This document shows, one piece after another, positions 41,609 to 50,472 of a DNA stretch of 64,000 nt. The DNA is taken from contig NZ_JAACFT010000025.1 of assembly GCF_029051685.1 (NCBI RefSeq), positions 1 through 64,000 on the forward strand, given 5' to 3'. Each line of letters starts with the position of its first letter. Position 1 is the first letter of the stretch. The notes under the pieces were generated by a model. That model was not told the DNA's origin and made no database searches. It saw only the letters and a list, made by a program, of their open reading frames with translations. The translations under genes were made by a program, and so were the position numbers. This stretch comes from Bradyrhizobium sp. CSA207 (GTDB lineage: Bacteria > Pseudomonadota > Alphaproteobacteria > Rhizobiales > Xanthobacteraceae).

Positions 41609-42805
41609 ATGCAGGAGCACGCCACGCGCGCAGCCGAGTCCCGCGCCATTCCGTTCGACGCCGCCAAGCTCGACCGCCTGATGGAGGCCGCCGGCCTCGA
41701 CGTCCTGGTCGCGACTTCCAAGCACAATGTGCAGTACCTGTTAGGGGCCGAGCGCGCGATCTTCTTCGACTACATGGACGCACTGGGCGTCAGCCGCTAT
41801 CTGCCGGTGCTGGTCTATCCCAAGGGCGCGCCCGGCAAAGCTGTCTATGTCGGCCACCGCCTTGAGACCCATCAGCGCGCCGTGGCGCCGCCCTGGGTGC
41901 CGCAGGTCCGGACCGAGTCCAATGGCTCCGTCGACGCCGTCACGCGGGCCGTGAGCGCCTTGAAGGACGCAGGCGTGCCGATCAAGCGCGTCGGCGTCGA
42001 GATGGCGTTCCTGCCGATGGATGCGGGCCGGGCGCTTGCCGACGCCCTGCCCGGCGCCGAGCTCAAAGACGCCCTCCTAGTGCTGGAGCGGTTGCGCGCG
42101 GTCAAGTCCGAGGACGAACTGGCCAATCTGAAGACCGCATCCGAGCTGGTGATCGCCTCGATGCTGGCGGTGATCGCCGGGCACGGCCCCGGCACCACCA
42201 AGCAGCAACTGTCCGACGCTTTGCGCGTCGCCGAGGTCAACCGCGGGCTCACCTTCGAATATTGCCTGCTGGCCTGCGGCAGCAGCCACAACCGGGCGCC
42301 CTCGTCGCAGCGCTGGGAGCGAGGCGAGGTGCTGTCGCTGGATTCCGGCGGCAACTATCACGGCTATATCGGCGACCTCGCACGGATGGCCGTACTCGGC
42401 GAGCCGGATGCCGAGCTGAAGGATATGCTGGCGGAGATCGAAGCCGTCCAGCGCGGCGCCTTCGCAGCGGTCCGGCCGGGCGCTCCGGGCGGCGACATCT
42501 ACGTCGAGGCCGAGCGGCAGCTCGCCCGGATCAGCCAGCGCGACTGCACCGATTTCCTCGCCCACGGCATGGGCCTGGTCAGCCACGAGGCCCCTCGCCT
42601 GACCGCCAAGGGTCCGGTTCCCTATGACGACGTCGATGCGCGGCAGCCGCTGGAAGCCGGCATGGTGGTGTCGATCGAAACCACGATGAAGCATCCGAAG
42701 CGCGGCTTCATCAAGCTCGAGGATACGGTCGCGGTGACGCCGATGGGGTACGAGATTTTTGGGCACGGTGGCCGCGGGTGGAATGTTGGCGGCAGCGCGA
42801 TTTAG
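41609..42805 (+). CDS. Xaa-Pro peptidase (M24) family protein
   Basis: Protein of 398 residues with a creatinase/prolidase-type N-terminal domain and a C-terminal pita-bread domain. Metal ligands appear in LSLDSGGNYHGYIGDLAR (two Asp), AHGMGLVSHE (His), SIETTMKHPKRG (Glu) and IKLEDTVAV (Glu). It probably cleaves X-Pro dipeptides, or is a creatinase-like amidinohydrolase. ATG 41609 has GGAGG nine bases upstream; longer frames run antisense to opgG. Divergent from opgG. Confidence 0.9.
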   Translation: MQEHATRAAESRAIPFDAAKLDRLMEAAGLDVLVATSKHNVQYLLGAERAIFFDYMDALGVSRYLPVLVYPKGAPGKAVYVGHRLETHQRAVAPPWVPQVRTESNGSVDAVTRAVSALKDAGVPIKRVGVEMAFLPMDAGRALADALPGAELKDALLVLERLRAVKSEDELANLKTASELVIASMLAVIAGHGPGTTKQQLSDALRVAEVNRGLTFEYCLLACGSSHNRAPSSQRWERGEVLSLDSGGNYHGYIGDLARMAVLGEPDAELKDMLAEIEAVQRGAFAAVRPGAPGGDIYVEAERQLARISQRDCTDFLAHGMGLVSHEAPRLTAKGPVPYDDVDARQPLEAGMVVSIETTMKHPKRGFIKLEDTVAVTPMGYEIFGHGGRGWNVGGSAI

Positions 42806-43629
42806 CGCAGCGGCAGCAGGTCAAGCTGGCTCTGGGCTTTCCTGACGGCCGCCGCGAACCAGCCCTGGCCCGGCGCTGCCTTGGCGAAGCACTGGGTGAA
42901 GGCGGTCATCGCGTTGTCTTCGCGGGTCATGTCGCCGCGCGGGTCGTTCTTGTCGATCGGTTTGGCCATCATCTGCTTCCAGACCTTCTCGCAAGCCGGG
43001 ATCGGCGCCGTCTTCACGGCGTCCCGTGCGGCGATGAAGAAGACCTTTTCGTCCTGGATCGCGACGACGTCGATTTCATCCGGCGGTCCCTTCAAATCGC
43101 CGTTGCCGCGCACGCCCAGCACGGCGACCGCGACGCTTGCCCCCGCGGGCTTGGTGATCGGCAGCTCGGCATATTTGGCGAAAGCCGCGTCCTGGATCGC
43201 ATTGTAGTAGAAGCGGTCCGACCTGAAGGCGGCGCCGATCTCCTGCGGCATGCCGTCCTCGCGGTGCTCGCGCAGCCAGTGCTTGAGCAACGCGGTCGTG
43301 GTTACCACGGCGTGGGTCTTGTCGGCTTCGGATGCGAAACCGAGCCCGTCGAGATGGCCGAAGCCGGAGTCACCCTTGTACAGCGTGTCCGCGTTGGACG
43401 TTGCTTCGGCCGGAAGCCCTTTGATGGTGACCGGGCCCACCAGGCCGCGCAACACGCCTGCGAGCTCCTTCAGCGCCGCATCGTGCTGCTTGTAGGTTTC
43501 GTCATTCTCCGCAGCCTTCGAGAATTTTGCGATGTAGCGATCGCGTAGATCGAGATAGTGCTGCTCGGGCGCGGCTGCATTTGCGTCGGTGGCGAATACG
43601 AGCAGGCAGAGCAAAGCAAGCCACTTCAT
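42802..43629 (-). CDS. exported hypothetical protein, 275 residues
   Basis: Sec signal MKWLALLCLLVFATDANAAAP, cleaved about residue 19-20. The mature part has EQHYLDLRDRYIAKFSKAAE, a middle region with GDSGFGHLDGLGFASEADKT, and two cysteines (IPACEKVWKQMM and FTQCFAKAAP) that may pair. I do not recognise the family. Its stop overlaps that of the convergent peptidase gene. It lies downstream of the PepSY gene (90 bases), possibly in the same transcript. Confidence 0.65.
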   Translation of the reverse strand: MKWLALLCLLVFATDANAAAPEQHYLDLRDRYIAKFSKAAENDETYKQHDAALKELAGVLRGLVGPVTIKGLPAEATSNADTLYKGDSGFGHLDGLGFASEADKTHAVVTTTALLKHWLREHREDGMPQEIGAAFRSDRFYYNAIQDAAFAKYAELPITKPAGASVAVAVLGVRGNGDLKGPPDEIDVVAIQDEKVFFIAARDAVKTAPIPACEKVWKQMMAKPIDKNDPRGDMTREDNAMTAFTQCFAKAAPGQGWFAAAVRKAQSQLDLLPLR

Positions 43630-43719
43630 TACGATCCCACGAGGCAAGAGCCGTCTCCGGTCTTTGTGCCTTTGTCCCGCGTGAAGGTTCATCCGCGCAG
43701 GTCGGGCGGGCGCAGGCCC

Positions 43720-45009
43720 CTACTCCGCCGGCGTGAGCTGGCGGTTCAGGCTCATCGCAGCGCCCTCACGCACGCGGACACGAGCGCGGCGCTTGCGCCA
43801 CCAGATCACGACGCCGGTGACCGAGAGCGCCGCCACCACGAGGCCCATGATCGAGATCAGGATGCGGCCGAACAGCCCGACGATGCGCCCCGAATGCAGC
43901 GGGAATTGCGCCTGCACGAAGATATCAGCGGCGGTGCCGACCCAGGGCAACCTCTCGCCGATCGGGCGCCCGTCCTCGCTGTCGTAATAGAGCTGCGCCG
44001 GGCCGACGCCGCCAGCGCCGTGGTCGTCGCCGGGATGGAAGAAGGCCGCCGCATAGACGCCATGGGCGGGGCCGTAATTGATCGAGCCGACCGGGGTGGT
44101 CCACCCGCGCGTCTTGCCGTCCGCCGCGGCGCGCGCTGCGATGTCGGCAAAGGTGACTTTTGGCTCGATGGGGTTGTCGAGATCGCGGTTCGGCCGCTGC
44201 TCATACGGCGTCGGCGTGTAATTCGACACCATTTTCATGAGCGGCGAAAACACCTCGAAATAGAGGTTCAGCGAGAACGCCGTGAAGGCGATGACGAGCA
44301 GCAGCCCCCAGGTCCAGAGGCTGAAGGCGCGGTGGATGTCGAAATTGATCCGGTAGGCGCTGCCGCTGGTCTTGACGGTCCAGGCCGGCGCCCAGCGCGT
44401 CCAAAAGCCGCGATCGAGCTGACGCGTGACCTGCGGCGCCCGCGCCGCCCTGGTCCTGCGCCGGGACGGCAGCGTGAGATAGAATCCGACGAAGCAATCG
44501 ATGGTCCAGATGATGGCGATCACGCCGAGCACGCGCATGCCCCAGCGGTCGCTGCCCCAGAACTCCGGAATATGCATCGTGTAGTGCAGCTTATAGAGGA
44601 ACGAGACGAAGTTTTCCCGCGTCACCGGCCACACCGCGCCCCAATAGCGCCGGCCGAGCTCCACGCCGGTGTTCGGATCGAGGAATACCTGATTATAGTC
44701 GAGCGCGAAGCGCTTGCCGGTCGCCGGATCGATCCGCGGCATCACGAAGAACCACAGCGACTGGCCCTGCTCTGGCGTCATGAAGAGATAGACCACACGC
44801 GCCCGAGGATCGCGCTGCTCGATGAGCCTGGCGAGCTCAATGGAGGGAATGGCCGGGCCTTTGCTCGTGACGTCGAACAGGTGCCGGTTCAGGACGTCGT
44901 CGATCTCATGATCCCAGGAGATGATCGCTCCGGTGATGCCGGAGAAGAACAGGAACCCTGCCGTGAGCAGTCCTGCCCAGCGATGCAACCGACCGAATAT
45001 CGCTCTCAT
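43720..45009 (-). CDS. PepSY-associated TM protein (siderophore/iron uptake type)
   Basis: Protein of 429 residues with four transmembrane helices and PepSY-type periplasmic domains. Motifs: RLHRWAGLLTAGFLFFSGITG at the start, YNQVFLDPNTGVELG, HYTMHIPEFWG, and RAFSLWTWGLLLVIAFTAFS. Members sit beside TonB receptors and are thought to act as ferric-siderophore reductases in the inner membrane. Here it is followed upstream by such a receptor on the same strand. The start codon lies inside a copy of a 14-base direct repeat (45004-45017), next to a palindromic element, so the original N-terminus may have been altered. Confidence 0.88.
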   Translation of the reverse strand: MRAIFGRLHRWAGLLTAGFLFFSGITGAIISWDHEIDDVLNRHLFDVTSKGPAIPSIELARLIEQRDPRARVVYLFMTPEQGQSLWFFVMPRIDPATGKRFALDYNQVFLDPNTGVELGRRYWGAVWPVTRENFVSFLYKLHYTMHIPEFWGSDRWGMRVLGVIAIIWTIDCFVGFYLTLPSRRRTRAARAPQVTRQLDRGFWTRWAPAWTVKTSGSAYRINFDIHRAFSLWTWGLLLVIAFTAFSLNLYFEVFSPLMKMVSNYTPTPYEQRPNRDLDNPIEPKVTFADIAARAAADGKTRGWTTPVGSINYGPAHGVYAAAFFHPGDDHGAGGVGPAQLYYDSEDGRPIGERLPWVGTAADIFVQAQFPLHSGRIVGLFGRILISIMGLVVAALSVTGVVIWWRKRRARVRVREGAAMSLNRQLTPAE

Positions 45010-45147
45010 GGTTCGAGTCCCGACTAAGTCTCATGGTTCGAGACGCCCGCTTTGGGCGGGCTCCTCACCATGAGGGCCCGCGACCTGGCCGCGAAAAACG
45101 ACCTCATCCTGAAGGAGCCCGCCGACAGCGGGCGTCTCGAAGGATGT
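45004..45147. repeat. palindromic intergenic repeat with 14-base duplication
   Basis: Arms CATGGTTCGAGACGCCCGC (45032-45050) and GCGGGCGTCTCGAAGGATG (45128-45146) pair imperfectly. An inner dyad near 45043-45062 (GCCCGC and GCGGGC) is also present. The 14 bases TCTCATGGTTCGAG at 45004-45017 are repeated at 45029-45042. I recall the TCTCATGGTTCGAGACG arm as a dispersed repeat in Bradyrhizobium. The element separates the PepSY gene from the receptor gene. Confidence 0.75.
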
Positions 45148-45225
45148 GCCACGCGAAAACCGTCTGCCGAATCGTCTTCCATATGCGAATGCTCTGCCCA
45201 TTGACGGACCATCCTCACATCGAAC

Positions 45226-47535
45226 TCACCAGCGGTAGGTCAGCTTGCCGATCGCCTTGCGGCCCTCGGCGTAGTAGCAGCCCGACAGGCTGTAGCAGGC
45301 GGCGACGTAGCGCGTGTCGGCGAGATTGGTGACGTTCAGCGACAAGCGCCAATTGTCCCTGGTGTAGGCCAGCAGCGCATCCAGCACAGCCGAGGATCCC
45401 ACCTTGAACGTGTTGGCGTCATCGCCCCAGGTCGCGCCGACATAGCGGACACCGCCGCCGAACTGGAGGCCCGCAAGCGGCCCGCTCTGCAGCGTGTAGT
45501 CGCTCCACAGCGAGGCGCGGTTGAGCGGCACGGTGACCGGCGCCTTGCCGACATTGACCGGATCCTGCGTAAGCATGGCATCGACATAGGCATAGGCGCC
45601 ACGCAGGTTCCAACCGTCGGCGAGCGACATGGTGCCTTCGAGCTCGATGCCGCGCGATTTCACCTGTCCGGTCTGTTCAGCGAGATAGCTCGGCGGCGCA
45701 AAGGTGACGACGTTATCTCGGGTCAGGTCGAAGGCGGCCAACGTGAACAGTGCATTCCAGCCGAGCGGCTGGTACTTGACGCCGACCTCGTACTGGACGC
45801 CGGTCTCGGGATTGAGCAACTCGCCGCCCTGGCCGGTCGCAAGGACCGGCAGGAACGACTCGGAATAGCTGAAATACGGCGCGATGCCATTGTCGAAATT
45901 GTACATCACGGCGGCGCGGCCGGTGAAGGCCGAGGCATCCTTCGAGACGGACGTATTGGAGACACCACTGTCGACCTGCGTCGTCACGAAATCCTGGCGG
46001 CCGCCGAGCTGGAACGACAGCCGGCCGAGCTTGATCTGGTCCTGCGCGTAAAGCCCGACTTGGGATTGCTTGACACCGGTGTTGTCCGTCATGGCGCCGA
46101 CCGTCCAATCGTAGCTGTAGAGCGGAGCGAACACGTTGATTTCGGAGGCCGAGGTCGTGACGCTAAAGGCGGCGTCGCGGAACCTGGTGTTGCGATAGTC
46201 GACCCCGACCAGCGTGGTGTGGCTGAAGATGCCGGTGGTGAACTTGCCCTGGAGCTGATTGTCCACCGCGAAGGAGTTGATGGACGAGTTGCTATAGCTG
46301 CCGAAGCGCGCGAGTTGGCCCGCGGCCTCGTCGGTGTAGCCGGCGCCGTAGAACACCTTCTCCTCGTTATGCTGGTAGGCGTAGCGCAGGTTCTGCCGGA
46401 ACGTGATGTTGTCGGTGAAGTCATGCGCGAGCTGGTAGCCGACGGTCGCGATCTCGGTGTTGAAGGCGTCGAAGCTCGGCACGCCGGCGAAGAACGAGAC
46501 CGGGATGGTGCGGCCGTTGTTCGGCCACACCGTGCCCGATGCCGGCAGGAACTGCAGGCCCCACCCTGCCCGGTCCCGCTGGTAATTGGCCAGGAACGTG
46601 ATGGTCGTATCCTCGTTCGGCTTGATGGTGATGGCGGGCGCGATGAAGACGCGGTTGTCCTTGGTGAAATCGACCTGAGTCTCGCCGTCGCGCACCACGC
46701 CAGTCAGACGCCACAGCACGGTGCCTTCCTTGTTGGCGGGGCCGCCCATGTCGAACTGGCCCTGATAACGGTTGAAGCTGCCGCCGGAGATCGAGGCTTC
46801 GCCGAACTGCTGCGCGGTCGGCAGCTTGGTGACGTAGTTGAGGATGCCGCCGGTGCCGCTGCCGCCGTACATCGCGGACGACGGCCCCTTGAGAACCTCG
46901 AGGCGCTCAGCACCATAGGGATCGAGGCCGTTGAAGTGCACATAGTTGCTGGATGGAATCCGCAAGCCGTCGACGTAGAGGCCCGACATGGTCGTGTCGA
47001 AGCCGCGGATTTGAAGCGCGCCGAAGCGCGTATCCGAACCGCCATTGACGTCGCCGCTGACGCCGGCGGTGTAGCGCAAAGCCTCGCCGATCGAGACCGC
47101 GCCCTGATTCTTCACCTGATCCGTGGTGATGACGGACACTGACTGCGGGGTTTCGATCAGCGGCGTATCGGTCTTGGTGGCGGTGCCGCTGCGCGTCGCG
47201 ACGAAACCGCGCACCGGACCATTGGCGCGTTCGCCGGTGCCGGAATTGGCTGTCGTCGCGCTGGGCGCGACTTGTTGCGCCGGAGAACGGCGGCTGGCGC
47301 GCGAGGCGCGTGTCGTCGCGCTCCGTCGCGACGAGGCAACCGCCGCCGGACGGGCGCGCTGGCTCGGCGCATCGACGGTGACGGAGGGAAGCTGCGTCTG
47401 CGCAGTTGCGGAACTGACGGGGACGACGAGAGTAAGTGCGCTGACCGCTCCGAAAAAAGTCACCTGAAGCTGCCGAAGCCGCGTGTCGGAACGCGAAGGA
47501 AATTGCAAGTCTGTCACGTCTGCGAGGCCCCGCAC
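45226..47535 (-). CDS. TonB-dependent siderophore receptor
   Basis: Outer-membrane receptor of 769 residues. A long N-terminal region (signal, then an Arg/Ala/Ser-rich linker) precedes the plug domain: TPQSVSVITTDQVKNQGAVS, GEALRYTAGVSGDV, IRGFDTTMSGLYVDGLR and LKGPSSAMYGGSGTGGILNY. The barrel ends with ADTRYVAACYSLSGCYYAEG and IGKLTYRW, an aromatic C-terminus for outer-membrane assembly. This is the FpvA/FhuE/FoxA group for hydroxamate or mixed siderophores. GTG 47535 opens the frame and GTG 47517 is equally likely. Iron control is expected from the family; no sure Irr or Fur site was seen. Confidence 0.93.
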   Translation of the reverse strand: MRGLADVTDLQFPSRSDTRLRQLQVTFFGAVSALTLVVPVSSATAQTQLPSVTVDAPSQRARPAAVASSRRSATTRASRASRRSPAQQVAPSATTANSGTGERANGPVRGFVATRSGTATKTDTPLIETPQSVSVITTDQVKNQGAVSIGEALRYTAGVSGDVNGGSDTRFGALQIRGFDTTMSGLYVDGLRIPSSNYVHFNGLDPYGAERLEVLKGPSSAMYGGSGTGGILNYVTKLPTAQQFGEASISGGSFNRYQGQFDMGGPANKEGTVLWRLTGVVRDGETQVDFTKDNRVFIAPAITIKPNEDTTITFLANYQRDRAGWGLQFLPASGTVWPNNGRTIPVSFFAGVPSFDAFNTEIATVGYQLAHDFTDNITFRQNLRYAYQHNEEKVFYGAGYTDEAAGQLARFGSYSNSSINSFAVDNQLQGKFTTGIFSHTTLVGVDYRNTRFRDAAFSVTTSASEINVFAPLYSYDWTVGAMTDNTGVKQSQVGLYAQDQIKLGRLSFQLGGRQDFVTTQVDSGVSNTSVSKDASAFTGRAAVMYNFDNGIAPYFSYSESFLPVLATGQGGELLNPETGVQYEVGVKYQPLGWNALFTLAAFDLTRDNVVTFAPPSYLAEQTGQVKSRGIELEGTMSLADGWNLRGAYAYVDAMLTQDPVNVGKAPVTVPLNRASLWSDYTLQSGPLAGLQFGGGVRYVGATWGDDANTFKVGSSAVLDALLAYTRDNWRLSLNVTNLADTRYVAACYSLSGCYYAEGRKAIGKLTYRW

Positions 47536-47806
47536 TCTGCCGGCTTTGCCGGTATCGTTTTTGATGCCTCGCCCTAACGCAGGCGTTTTCGGAGCGCGAT
47601 AGGAACGGCGTTAGAATTTCTCCAGACATGTGCGCAGCACGTGCGACCAATGCGCCCATCGGCGAGCAACGCGCATCGCACACCGCCGAGCGCTCTATGG
47701 GAGCTTAACGTGTCTTTGAATTGGAATAGCTCTAGACGGACAAGAGCCGTCGCAGGTTCGCAGCGCTTGGAAACATTGGGTGCATGTCCATGTGTTGGTC
47801 GTGCTG

Positions 47807-47995
47807 TCAGCGATGCCGCAGCCGGCGGTTGACCCGGCGCGCCAGATAGTCGCCGGCGCTCTGGACGAGCTGCACGAGGGCGATCAGCACAACGACGACG
47901 GCCAGCATCATCTCCGGCATGAAGCGCTGGTAGCCATAGCGGATGCCGAGATCACCGAGGCCCCCGCCCCCGACCGCGCCGACCATGGCGGAGCC
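47807..47995 (-). pseudogene. metI: C-terminal remnant of MetI methionine ABC permease
   Basis: The reverse frame encodes 62 residues that match the end of MetI very closely: GSAMVGAVGGGGLGDLGIRY, then YQRFMPEMMLAVVVVLIALV, then VQSAGDYLARR. No other part of metI, metN or metQ is present. The fragment begins within 12 bases of the end of the DASS transporter gene and ends with a normal stop. It is most simply a scar of a deletion that removed the metNIQ genes or inserted the transporter. An in-frame ATG at codon 4 could allow a tiny membrane peptide. Confidence 0.8.
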
Positions 47996-48006
47996 TGCGG
48001 TCCGGC

Positions 48007-49482
48007 CTAGCGGACCATCTGCAACCACGGCAGCACGATCAGAAGCAGCCCGCCGAAATAGAGCAGCCCGAAGATCAGGCCAAAGCCCCAGAACTGCCCC
48101 TTCCCGATATAGCCGCTGCCAAAATACATCGGCGCCGGTCCGGTCGCATACGGCGAGATCACGCCCATCAGACCGAGCGAATACATGCAGAGCATGGCAA
48201 GCGTCGTGACCGGCAGATCGGGGATGCCCGACCCGACCGCAAGCACCACCGGCAGCACGGCTGCGGCATGCGAGGTGATGCTCGAGAAGAAATAATGGAT
48301 CCAGAAGAACAGCGCGACCAGGAGGATCATCGCGGTCGACGGAGCGAGCCCGGCGAGCGGCTTTGCGTATTCGGTGGCAAACCACTTGATGAAGCCGATC
48401 TCGTTCAGGCCCGAGGCCAGCGTCAGCAGCGAGGTGAAGTAGAAGAACACCTCCCAGGCGCTCTTCTCGCTGACGATGTCGGCGAACTCGATCACGCCGG
48501 TCACCAGCATCAGCGAGATCACGATGAACACGACGGTAGTGGCATTGACGAAGTTCGAGCCGAGTACGGGCACACGGATGTCCGGGCTGGAGCCCGCAAT
48601 CCACAGGAACATCGCCAGCGCGATCAGGCCCAGCATGATCCACTCGTTGCGCGACATCGGCCCCATTACCCCGAGCTCCTTGCCCGCCCATTCGGAGATT
48701 TCGGGGCTGCGCTTCACCTCCGGCCGGCACACCGCGTAGCTCAGCAGCGGCACCAGCACCATCAGAAGCAAGCCGAATGGCGCAAAGCCCATGAACCACT
48801 GGCCCCAGCTCACCTCGACCCCGACCGTCTTCTTGGCGATCGCAAGCGCGGCTGCGTTGGGCGCGAGCGCGGTGAAGAACAGCGAGCTGGTGACGGCGGT
48901 GGACGCGAACGCGGTCCACATCACATAGGTGCCGATCCTGCCTGCGGTTGGTCCGGGCTCGGAGCCGTAGATGCGCGGAATGTTGCTGATGATGGGATAG
49001 ACGATGCCGCCGCTGCGCGCGGTGTTCGAGGGTGTTGCCGGTGCCAGCAGGAAGTCCGACATCGCCACCGCATAGCCGAGGCCGAGCGTGTTGCCGCCGA
49101 GCTTTTGCACCAGCACCAGCGCGATGCGCCGGCCAAGTTGGCTCTTGCGATAGCCGATCGAGAACACGAAGGCGCCGACGATCAGCCAAACCGTGCTTTC
49201 GGCAAAGCCCGCCAGCATCCAGCGCAGCGACTTGGTCGGATCGGGATCGATATAGCCACTGATGCCGGCGACCGTGAGCCCGATCAGACCGACCGCACCG
49301 ACCGGCATCGATTCCAGAATGAGCCCGGTGATGACCGCGGCAAAGATGGCAAAATAGTGCCACTGGTTGGCATTGAGCCCGGCGGGCACGGGCCACAGAA
49401 AGATCGCCAGCCACACCGCCAGCGGCGCAATCAGCTTCCAGCGGAACCCTTTTGCCGCAGGCGCGGTTGAACTCGCCGTCAT
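48007..49482 (-). CDS. DASS (SLC13-type) anion:sodium symporter
   Basis: Protein of 491 residues with about twelve hydrophobic segments, like CitT/DctT/TtdT. Sodium/substrate signatures include LAPATPSNTARSGGIVYPI (SNT motif) and SSITSHAAAVLPVV with YATGPAPMYFGSGYI near the end. It imports di- or tricarboxylates such as citrate, tartrate, succinate or malate. GGGGGAAGG lies just before ATG 49482. It has no partner genes and is abutted by the metI remnant. Confidence 0.93.
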   Translation of the reverse strand: MTASSTAPAAKGFRWKLIAPLAVWLAIFLWPVPAGLNANQWHYFAIFAAVITGLILESMPVGAVGLIGLTVAGISGYIDPDPTKSLRWMLAGFAESTVWLIVGAFVFSIGYRKSQLGRRIALVLVQKLGGNTLGLGYAVAMSDFLLAPATPSNTARSGGIVYPIISNIPRIYGSEPGPTAGRIGTYVMWTAFASTAVTSSLFFTALAPNAAALAIAKKTVGVEVSWGQWFMGFAPFGLLLMVLVPLLSYAVCRPEVKRSPEISEWAGKELGVMGPMSRNEWIMLGLIALAMFLWIAGSSPDIRVPVLGSNFVNATTVVFIVISLMLVTGVIEFADIVSEKSAWEVFFYFTSLLTLASGLNEIGFIKWFATEYAKPLAGLAPSTAMILLVALFFWIHYFFSSITSHAAAVLPVVLAVGSGIPDLPVTTLAMLCMYSLGLMGVISPYATGPAPMYFGSGYIGKGQFWGFGLIFGLLYFGGLLLIVLPWLQMVR

Positions 49483-49648
49483 GGGCCTTCCCCCTCAATT
49501 TCAATGGTGTTTGACCGGCTCGTTGACCGGGCCGCTTTTGTCCCAACGCCGCGTATACGGACTGTCCGAGGTGCGATCAATGGCTGGCTTGGCATTGATG
49601 CCGTCATAGCCGGCCAAGGCAACCTCCCAGTTCTTGTCGGTCTTGTCG
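49483..49648 (-). other. possible frameshifted tail of the upstream gene
   Basis: The reverse frame from about 49686 down to 49501 encodes SIGARVICSDKTDKNWEVAL and then GYDGINAKPAIDRTSDSP, with coding-like composition but no start codon. It overlaps, in another frame, the last 15 or so codons of the barrel-like gene (ends 49649). It could be the original C-terminus of that gene after a frameshift at the C/G-rich stretch near 49688, or the remnant of a separate short gene. Confidence 0.3.
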
Positions 49649-50410
49649 CTACAGATGACCCGTGCGCCGATGCTCAGGTTGCGTCCCGGGCGCGGGAAAG
49701 CGGATCGTGGTGCCGAGCGTGATCCAGTTGGAATTCTCGCCGGTGATGTTCCGGCCATAGATCAGATCGACGGAGAAGATCTCGTTGGGCCGATAGCGCA
49801 CGCCGGTCTGAAACCGCGGCTGCGCCACGCTTGCGATCTCCGACGCTCCGGCCTGGCCGTACGCCTCGAACGTCCACTGCAACGTGTCGGTGAACTTCCA
49901 GTCGAAGCCGATGCCATAGGTCAGGTAGTGACGATCAATCGTGCGATCCCAGAGCCAGCCGCCATTGAGATTGACGCGCATGGTTTCGGACAGGCGAAAG
50001 GTCGCGGGAATGACGGCAAAGGCCGAGAGGTTTTCGCCGGTCGCCGCATCGAAGGAGCCGCCGGCATAGGCGGACAATCCCCACCTCCCGATCCCTGTTG
50101 GAACGAAATTCGTCTTGGCCTTGGGAGCAACCGTCGTGCTCCAGTCACCGTCGCTGCGGCCGCGGTTGGTGTTGAGGCTGAGCTCGATCGGCGTGAAGGG
50201 ATCGACAACGCAGGACGGGTTGGCAACCGCCGAGAAGTCGGTGTTGGTGGCCGCCGACATCCAGCTTTCGACCTTGCACGAGCCGACCTCGGAAATGTCG
50301 GCCGCATCCACCGCATAGGCGCCATTCGCAGCATGCGCCGCTTGTGCGGCAAGCCACGTCATTGCCGCGCAAGCCGCAGCCAATCCGGTTCGTCCAGCCT
50401 TGAAGCCCAT
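49649..50410 (-). CDS. exported beta-barrel-like hypothetical protein
   Basis: Protein of 253 residues with a Sec signal (GLAAACAAMTWLAAQAAHAAN). The mature part has alternating hydrophobic strands (MRVNLNGGWLWDRTIDRHYLTYGIGFDWKF is split by turns) and WITLGTTIRF near its end. This pattern suggests an outer-membrane beta-barrel of about ten strands. A true barrel should end near the IRF; the remaining residues PAPGTQPEHRRTGHL look like read-through, so the end may be frameshifted. Divergent from the nitrile hydratase genes with only 62 bases between. Function unknown. Confidence 0.6.
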   Translation of the reverse strand: MGFKAGRTGLAAACAAMTWLAAQAAHAANGAYAVDAADISEVGSCKVESWMSAATNTDFSAVANPSCVVDPFTPIELSLNTNRGRSDGDWSTTVAPKAKTNFVPTGIGRWGLSAYAGGSFDAATGENLSAFAVIPATFRLSETMRVNLNGGWLWDRTIDRHYLTYGIGFDWKFTDTLQWTFEAYGQAGASEIASVAQPRFQTGVRYRPNEIFSVDLIYGRNITGENSNWITLGTTIRFPAPGTQPEHRRTGHL

Positions 50411-50472
50411 GTGACCATGCTAGCAGAGTCTTCGCCTCGACAACGCCCGGATTCTGGGACTATCTTCGCCCC

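Noticed and set aside
47590..47630. Possible iron-control (Irr ICE-like) half-site TTAGAA upstream of the TonB receptor
   Set aside because: Only one half of the expected dyad is present, so it is not reported as a site.
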